A stretch of 64,000 nt of DNA from assembly GCF_905475395.1 (NCBI RefSeq), contig NC_058337.1:139383172-139447171 (forward strand), written 5' to 3'. Numbering within the stretch: position 1 is the first letter of the stretch; the number at the start of each line of letters is the position of its first letter. This stretch comes from Chrysoperla carnea (taxonomy: Eukaryota > Arthropoda > Insecta > Neuroptera > Chrysopidae). Made by a program: the position numbers and the translations under genes. Below, piece after piece: positions 57,431 through 64,000 of this stretch. The notes beneath the pieces are model-generated. The model had not been told where the DNA came from. It made no database searches and was given only the letters and a program-made list of their open reading frames with translations.

Positions 57431-59560
57431 GAGTCTCTTAATTTCGAAAATTTCGAGAGTATTTTCTGGAAAATTTTTTATTTTTCTAGAATGTTTCACA
57501 TAAGTCGATTTGGAGAAAATGACCACCATATATTAGACGCAGGCTCAGAATAAGTGAGCAAATCTCTCATTGTGCGAATAAAGATTACCGAACGCTTGAC
57601 GCGAATGCTGACGTGTTAAAGCAACTTTCAGAGCTACACAAGTTGTGGGGAGTCAGTTATAGCGTGTCAAAAGCAATAAAGTTCAAATTCAAGAATTAAC
57701 GAAATTTTTTTTTTGGAATCGTCAATTTTACGAATATCCGTATCGAGACGCTCATTTACTGCTAACGTCTCAATATTACGATCAACAGAATCCAACAGTC
57801 TTCTATTGTCATGGATGGACCGAATCAACAAATTCAAGTTCAACTCGAACAATTATAACAAGTATGTCAGAAGTATTTAGCTTTGCCCAAACATGTGGCA
57901 CCATTTCTTAGATGAAAAAATAAAGAGACGGTATACGACAAGTCACAAAAATATATATAGAAGGCTCTGCATGCATAAATAGACATATCTGAATACCGCA
58001 TAAAGGATTGTAATATTGATAATAAAGTGGTAACTAGATAGTTAAAAATATACAAGAATAACCACGTGTTTATATAGTTTTTATAGCCATCCTTCCTGAA
58101 TATTCCACAAAATGTACCTTAAGTCCTTCAGGTTAAGGACTCAGCACGCTCAGGACGTGTTTTCTTATCTCGAAAGGGATTAGAAAAAGGATTGGCTTTG
58201 TGTAGTGAACAAAAGAAAATCGTGCTTTAATATTAAAAAAAAAAGAGAGTGTTTCAAATTTGAAGAATATCAAGTAAACTTGTAAGTTTTTAATTTCTGT
58301 TATATTAAGAAGTGCATTTTGAATGCAAAATTTAAAAAGAGTTCTTTAGATGAATGTGAAATTAAAATTTAGTAGAAGAATTATAAAAAAAAAAGAGAAA
58401 TTCAGTTTTTTTGGAACAAATTATTTAATAAAATGCCATCAATTATCTTTGAAAAGTTTCGTTAATTTAATAAAAGTTGAATTTCAGATGAAATTAAATT
58501 AATTAAAATTTAATTTGTGTTAATAAATAATAAAAAAAAAAATTATAATAACTAAATATAAGAATTTTATATTTTTCATTTTAGATGAAGTTAAATTTAG
58601 AAAATTTAAATAAATCAAAAAGTTTAACTTAAAAATTTTATTTGGATAGAAGTTTTTTTTGTTTTTTTTAATTTTTACATTAAGAGTAATGAATATTACA
58701 GTAAAATGTTGGAAAAATTTAATAAAATTTTGGCTGTTGGTTTATATTTATATTAGTCAGGTTTAAGCTCGTCGAAGCCGACCGGCTCGAGTAACATGAT
58801 ATACACAATGTGTTAGTCATATATGTAACAGTGTTCACAACCTGAAGTGTATCTCCTTTAATAAATGAATAAATAATAGAACACGTTAAGTCGATTTTTG
58901 AGTTTTTTTGATGAACGAAGCCTATTGTACATCGTACCTTGGCATGAAATTATCGTATATGTACGATGATTATCGTACGGTTGTGAACCCTGATAAGTAA
59001 CACAGAATAATATATTGTTGTATATGTTTAGATGAAAAAGAATATTTTTTTCAAGCAACAAATAGAGGAAAGTACTTGAAGTTGTTGACTTGTTTAAGAT
59101 ATAGTTTGATTTTAGAAGATTGATAATAAGTACAGCTTAGAATTATATCTTGAAATTAAATTAAGTTGTTATTATTTCTTATAAAAAGAGGGTTAAATAT
59201 ATGAATGACAAATGATAACTGATTTAATAATTGTTTCAGGGTAAAGTCTGTAGTACAGTACTAAGCCTTGTTTCAATTAAATCGGCTGTTGCTCTGGTGT
59301 GCGATCTGTGTGTTACACGTGTACGTACGGCCATCCCCGAACGTTTCAACGTGCTGTGCCGTTTGTTATGTGGTGGGAGGGAGCACGTGCGGCATGCTGT
59401 TGCATACGGGGGTTGGAGCTGATTTCACTTTTCTCATTTGCAACTTGCAGTGCAGTTGTGGATGGGGGTGAATTATATCAGTCTCTGATAAGTTTGGTAC
59501 GTTTCAGATTGTTCATAATTAGAAGTTTGCTATTATTTAGAAGACATTAGCAAAGAAACA
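57431..59560. other. AT-rich host DNA leading into Copia element 2
   Basis: No gene is supported. The last ~330 bp (59230-59560) are less AT-rich and are likely the untranslated leader of the Copia element. I could not find its 5' LTR or primer-binding site: the element's 3' LTR lies outside the window and the known Copia PBS core is not seen. Confidence 0.45.
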
Positions 59561-62500
59561 ATGAACGAGCAGAAAGATGAACAATTGTTCAAGAATCATG
59601 AGACTGTGGATACTCCACTGGACGCGTCAAACACTAATGAAAATACAGGTAAATTTTCATTTATTTTAGAAGTGGATCCAAATTACTTAAAAAGCTAATT
59701 ATAAATGAAACTTTGGATGTTTTTTATTGAAGTTTGAAAGTTTTAGAAGTTTAGAAGTTTAGAAGTTTTAGAAGTTTAGAAGTTTAGAAGTTTTAGAAGC
59801 TACGAGTTTTAATGAATCGTAAAATAAAATCCAAACTAAAATATTTTTATTAATAAAGGGCCTGGAGTATCTCAAAGCCCAACAAGTCCAACAACTACGG
59901 CTCCAGTAGCAGGTCAGACTGAAATTGTCGGAAGTGTGTTAAATACACCAACGACTCGATCAGAAAGTATTGCAATGATGACAAGTACACCAATTACTAA
60001 GTCCTCTGCTACACCAAGTCACTCGGGTACTACTGCAACCCAAGCAGGTGACAGCAGTAATACTGTAAACGGTGAACAGACTAGCCAACAACAACCTTTT
60101 CCACAAAGTAGTCAAGAATGGCAACAGATCTTGAGTAGACAACGGGAAAACATTGAACTTCAAAACAAAAGTTTTGAGTCAATGAAAACTTTAATGGGTC
60201 ATATTCAGAAAACTTCTGAAAATTTTCTAGCTGTAGAACGGCTACGGATGCAAGATGTTCGAAATAACATACTTAACTCGACTGAGTTCTTTGATGAAAC
60301 TCTGACACCACCTGGAACTGGAATGCTCACTCAATCCAGTTCACAAGACATTAATATAGAGGTTACCAAGGCTCTGAATGATTTTCTTACCGCTTTAAAA
60401 ACTACTTTAGAGTGAAATAATAAAAAAAGCTAATTACCAAGTACCAAGAAAGTATCAACTCGGTCCGGATGCTGATATCACCATTTGGATGGATAAACTC
60501 AAGACGGAACTAATACAGAAAGACTTGATAGACGTAATTGACTCGACAGTTACATCTCCTAGTGATTTAGATGCAGAAGCAATCAACAGAAGAAAACAAA
60601 CAGTAAGAGAAATCATAACTAGCCATTTAGACGACAAATATTATAAGAAAGTTCTCACAATTAAAGACCCTGTTGTGGTCATTGAAAAATTAAAAGAAGC
60701 TAAACGAGTTGAAAACAACGTCACACATACTTCAGTTAGAGCGAAGTTGTATCAAATGAGACTGCAACCCAAGGAGAGTATTGATCATTTCTGGAATAGA
60801 TTCGACAATACCATTGTTGAATATGAGAACTGCGACAACGCAGTGCCTTTAACAGATGAAGAGAAGAGATCATCTTTCTACCAAGCTGTCTGCAATACTA
60901 TACCAGATATACGGATTGCAGATTTAACACATAGAAGAATTACAAAAAGATCAATGACTCTGGAGGAGTTGAAGTCTTGCTTGCTAGAAATGGAAGCTGA
61001 GAAAAAATCAAGCGTTTCTCAGGAACAAGGTGCTACTGCACATCAAGCTAAAAGGTTGAAGACACATCACGACAAATGCCATAGATGTACCAATTATGAG
61101 GCTGGTACTCAAAAATCGAGTAATTTTGAGTTCCAACGTGGTCGTGGTCGTGGTAGAGGTAGAGGTAGAGGTGCTTTTAGAAGAGGTACTACTTCTAGAG
61201 GAGGTTTCAGAGGTAAATCCAGGGGATTTGCTAAAAACAACCGAAAGGCGTTCGGAAAGCAAGCAGTACCACCAAAATATGGAGACAATCAAAATCCACA
61301 AGCACGCCAAGCAGGTATGAAATTTGATTATATTAATAATGTAGATAATATTTCGTTTATTGCAGACTCAGGTGCTACTGAACATATAATAAATAAAAGT
61401 TTGTTTTTAAGTAATTTTAAACACTGCACAGGAAGTGTAATTAAAAGTGCTAATAAAAATAAGTCAGCTGACATAGAAATAGATGGAGTCGGTGACCTTT
61501 ACCTACAATCAAGACTAAATAAAATAATATTAACAAACGTATTATCTGCAGAGAATATATCAAACAATCTAATTTCCCTTAGACGTTTTGCAGATGCAGG
61601 TTTAGGTATATTTTTAGATGACACAATTTTAGAAATATTTGATAAAGAAACAGGTGATACCTTTTTGACGGGCACCTATGTTAAACCTAACTGGCTCATA
61701 ACGTTTGAAGTTAGATCCGTTATTGAAAATAGTAAGTCCAATTATGCAACATATTCGTGTACTGCTGAGTTAGTTTCTCCAAATGACGTTTCCGAGCAAT
61801 CTCAGACGGTATCTGTTGATTTAAATTTACAAAAGACGGAGAGAGAAGTAGATGTTTTTCCTCAGGAATCAGCACCGTCTGAGGTTGGGAGGGAGAGTCA
61901 GAAAAAGACTCTTTTGGAGAAGGATAGACGTAATTCAGAATCTGACGTTACAGATTTTATTTTAGATGAACGAACATTAAATAGAAAAATTTTAGATTTA
62001 AATTCAGCTGATGCTCTAGATGAATTCAATAATATCGAAAGTACCAAAAATAATATACATGATTTAAAAATAATCAAATTAGATGATGGTATATTATGGC
62101 ATATAAGACTAGGTCATCCAAGCTTGAATTATCTAAAAGAACTAAAGAAATCTGAACAGTCGTTGTATAATGTAAATTTTAAAGAAAATATTATAGATTG
62201 TGAAACCTGTATTCTTGCTAAAATGGAAAAATTGCCCTTTAAAGAATCTAGATTGATAGCAGATAGACCGTTACACACAATTCATGTAGACACTATGGGA
62301 CAGTTTAAAATAAATTCGTTTCCAGAGGCTTGTAAATATGTTATTGTGCTCTTGGATGATTTTTCTAGATTTGCTAAAATATATGCTATCAAAAATAAGA
62401 GTGAAGCAGCTAATTGTTTAGAAAGTTTCATAACAACAGTTAGAAATTTATTAGGTAGAAATGAAAAAGTGTGCTATATTAGAACCGATAATGCTAGGGA

Positions 62501-64000
62501 GTTTACTGGAGGAGATTTTGTAGATGTCATGTATAAAGAAAAGATAGAATCGGATTATGCCCCTCCATACACTCCAGAGTTAAATGGTACAGCCGAGAGA
62601 TTTAATAAAACAATACAGCAAAAAATTAGAGCGTTATTGTTTGACTCTGGCTTGCCTAAGTCGATGTGGATGTTGGCAGCCGAAACAGCTGTTAATATGT
62701 ACAATCGTACACCACACAAAACCAATGGTTTTGTATCACCATTAAATAAATTCAATGCAAAAATTAGCACACATATGAATAAAATTAGAAGGTTTGGATG
62801 TTTAGCTTATGTTAAACTTCCAATATCAGAAAACAAGTTTTCTGAAAGAGCAATATGAGCCATACTGGTGGGTTACTCACGTACTGGATATGTATTGTGG
62901 GAGCCAATCTCTGGCAAATTCTTAAATTCTAGACATGTCAGGTTTAATGAAAAATTAGTTTATAGGGATGTTTGCAGGGCGGGGCATTTAGAAGTTGAAG
63001 ATTCTCTAACAATTGAAAAACAAAAAGAAGTAGAAGCAAATGATTATTCAATTGATGGGAGGGTCGACTCTGAATCTTCCGTTGTAAATACTCCTGTAAC
63101 AGAAGAATTTGAAGAAAAACTAGTTGAACCAGACAAGTCTAGAAAACGTAAATTAGATGAAAATGTATCAAATGATACTGAACTTAAGAAGCTGAGAACT
63201 TCTAAGAGAAAACCAAAACCTAAATTAGATGAGAACTTCGTTTATACCAAAACTGCAGAAAAGTTCAAAATTGTAGACGAAGAAGAATTCATTCACGCTA
63301 TGCTTGCCACAGTAAACAATGATCCTAGTAATTATAAAGAATGTTTGCTGCGTGAGGATGGTGCTGAGTGGAGTAAAGCTATTAAAGAAGAATTCAAATC
63401 GATAGAAGATAATCAAGTCTATGAACTAGTAGACAGACCTGTAGATGTTAATGTTTTGGACTCTAGATGGGTTCTAAAAACAAAAATTGGCAGAACTGGC
63501 GAAACCATCTATAAAGCTAGAGTGGTTGTAAGAGATTTTCTAGATGAAAACGAGTACGAGTTGAAAGAAACTTATGCTCCAGTGTCCAGACTTCCTGTAA
63601 TTAGATCTGCACTAGCAATCATAAATGACTTGATTTAGATGCAAAGCAAATGGATGTAAAAACAGCCTTTCTGTACGGTACTCTAGAAAAAGCCATTTTT
63701 ATGGAGATACCAGAAGGTTATGATTGTAGTGATGAGATTAGAAGTACTAAAGTCTGGAAGCTCAAGAAATCTCTATATGGATTAAAGATTAGACCTAAAA
63801 GATGGAATAAGAGGTTCACTGAAGAGGCTCTAAAATTAGATTTAGAGAATGATTTAAATGAACCATGCTTATTCACTTGGAGAAAAGATGGAAAAATTGC
63901 TATTGTAATTCTATATGTAGATGATATGATTGCAGCTAGTAATAACCCAGAAAAGCTAGAAGAAATTATAGATCATTTCAGCAAGGTCTTTGAAATGAAA
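59561..64000 (+). pseudogene. gag-pol: Second Copia element, gag-pol with several breaks (runs off window end)
   Basis: Related to the intact Copia at 45955-53793 but decayed. Exon 1 (59561-59648, MNEQKDEQLFKNHETVD...) and intron 59649-59858 precede gag. The frame breaks near 60413 (TGA, one-base shift), continues 60489-62858 with gag IWMDKLKTELIQKDLIDV, an incomplete zinc knuckle (CHRCTNYE only), an RGRGRGRG tract, protease FIADSGATEH and integrase HVDTMG, RTDNAREF, YTPELNGTAERFNKT; stops at TGA 62856-62858; resumes in frame ([15 protein letters not shown]) to a shift near 63635; then reverse transcriptase DAKQMDVKTAFLYG, SLYGLKIRPKRWN and YVDDMIAA to the window end. At least three disabling changes, so it depends on other copies to move. 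Confidence 0.9.
59649..59858 (+). other. Predicted intron in Copia element 2 gag
   Basis: 210 nt, donor ACAG|GTAAAT and acceptor AATAAAG, phase 1, so GGG CCT GGA GTA continues the frame of exon 1. It contains a TTTAGAAG-type microsatellite (about 59739-59800). It corresponds in position to the intron of the intact Copia; both exon 1 peptides end in ENT-(n)-G. Confidence 0.65.

Noticed and set aside
59231-59550. Three overlapping plus-strand frames with moderate GC
   Set aside because: They overlap in different frames upstream of the Copia start and show no family features; likely leader sequence.

Overview
This window joins two genomes. Positions 1 to about 24,965 are bacterial DNA of the Rickettsia type: the 5' part of a 16S rRNA gene, ntrY, pccA/pccB, dnaE, an ankyrin-repeat gene, several insertion-sequence remnants and three Rickettsia-style palindromic elements. 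From about 24,966 to the end the DNA is very AT-rich eukaryotic sequence of arthropod (probably insect) type, with Copia and Helitron elements, foldback/TIR elements, microsatellites and a candidate two-exon secreted-protein gene. The simplest reading is an arthropod nuclear scaffold carrying a lateral transfer from a Rickettsia. I cannot name the host species.

The main evidence is a BEL/Pao LTR retrotransposon (5755-14663), a purely eukaryotic type of element, sitting inside the rickettsial pccA gene. It is bounded by a 5-bp duplication (CTTGC at 5750-5754 and 14664-14668), and pccA reads on in frame across the empty site. Its two LTRs differ by one 4-bp indel in what I compared, so the insertion is recent. 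The bacterial genes are decayed: nonsense codons and/or frameshifts lie in ntrY, pccA, dnaE, two transposases and a small hypothetical gene. dnaE is essential in a living bacterium, yet here it has an internal deletion, a stop codon and a missing 3' end. An assembly chimera cannot be fully excluded, but it would not explain the target-site duplication or the decay.

Layout: 16S (minus, 1-653); hypothetical pseudogene; IS200-type element; ntrY pseudogene; palindromic element; pccA split by the BEL element; palindromic element; pccB lacking its N-terminus; nested IS remnants (DDE transposase, IS21, IS256); a 612-aa ankyrin gene; IS remnants; tyrosine recombinase; dnaE pseudogene holding an in-frame palindromic element; junction. 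The host part holds a roughly 960-bp repeat family (copies at 24966, 30612 and an inverted fragment at 34021), AT-rich DNA with tandem duplications, a 169-bp hairpin, a 600-bp inverted-terminal element, the secreted-protein candidate (43178-43798), a Helitron, a full-length Copia on the minus strand (45955-53793, TSD CACTC, intact gag-pol), a second Helitron, a MITE-like element, and a decayed second Copia on the plus strand running off the window end.

Two further points stand out. Both Copia elements appear to have a short first coding exon and a GT-AG intron at the same place in gag. The BEL element carries, between gag and pol, a piece of a second BEL LTR ending exactly after an 18-nt primer-binding site and joined to an inverted 200-bp copy of pol, which resembles a captured reverse-transcription intermediate.
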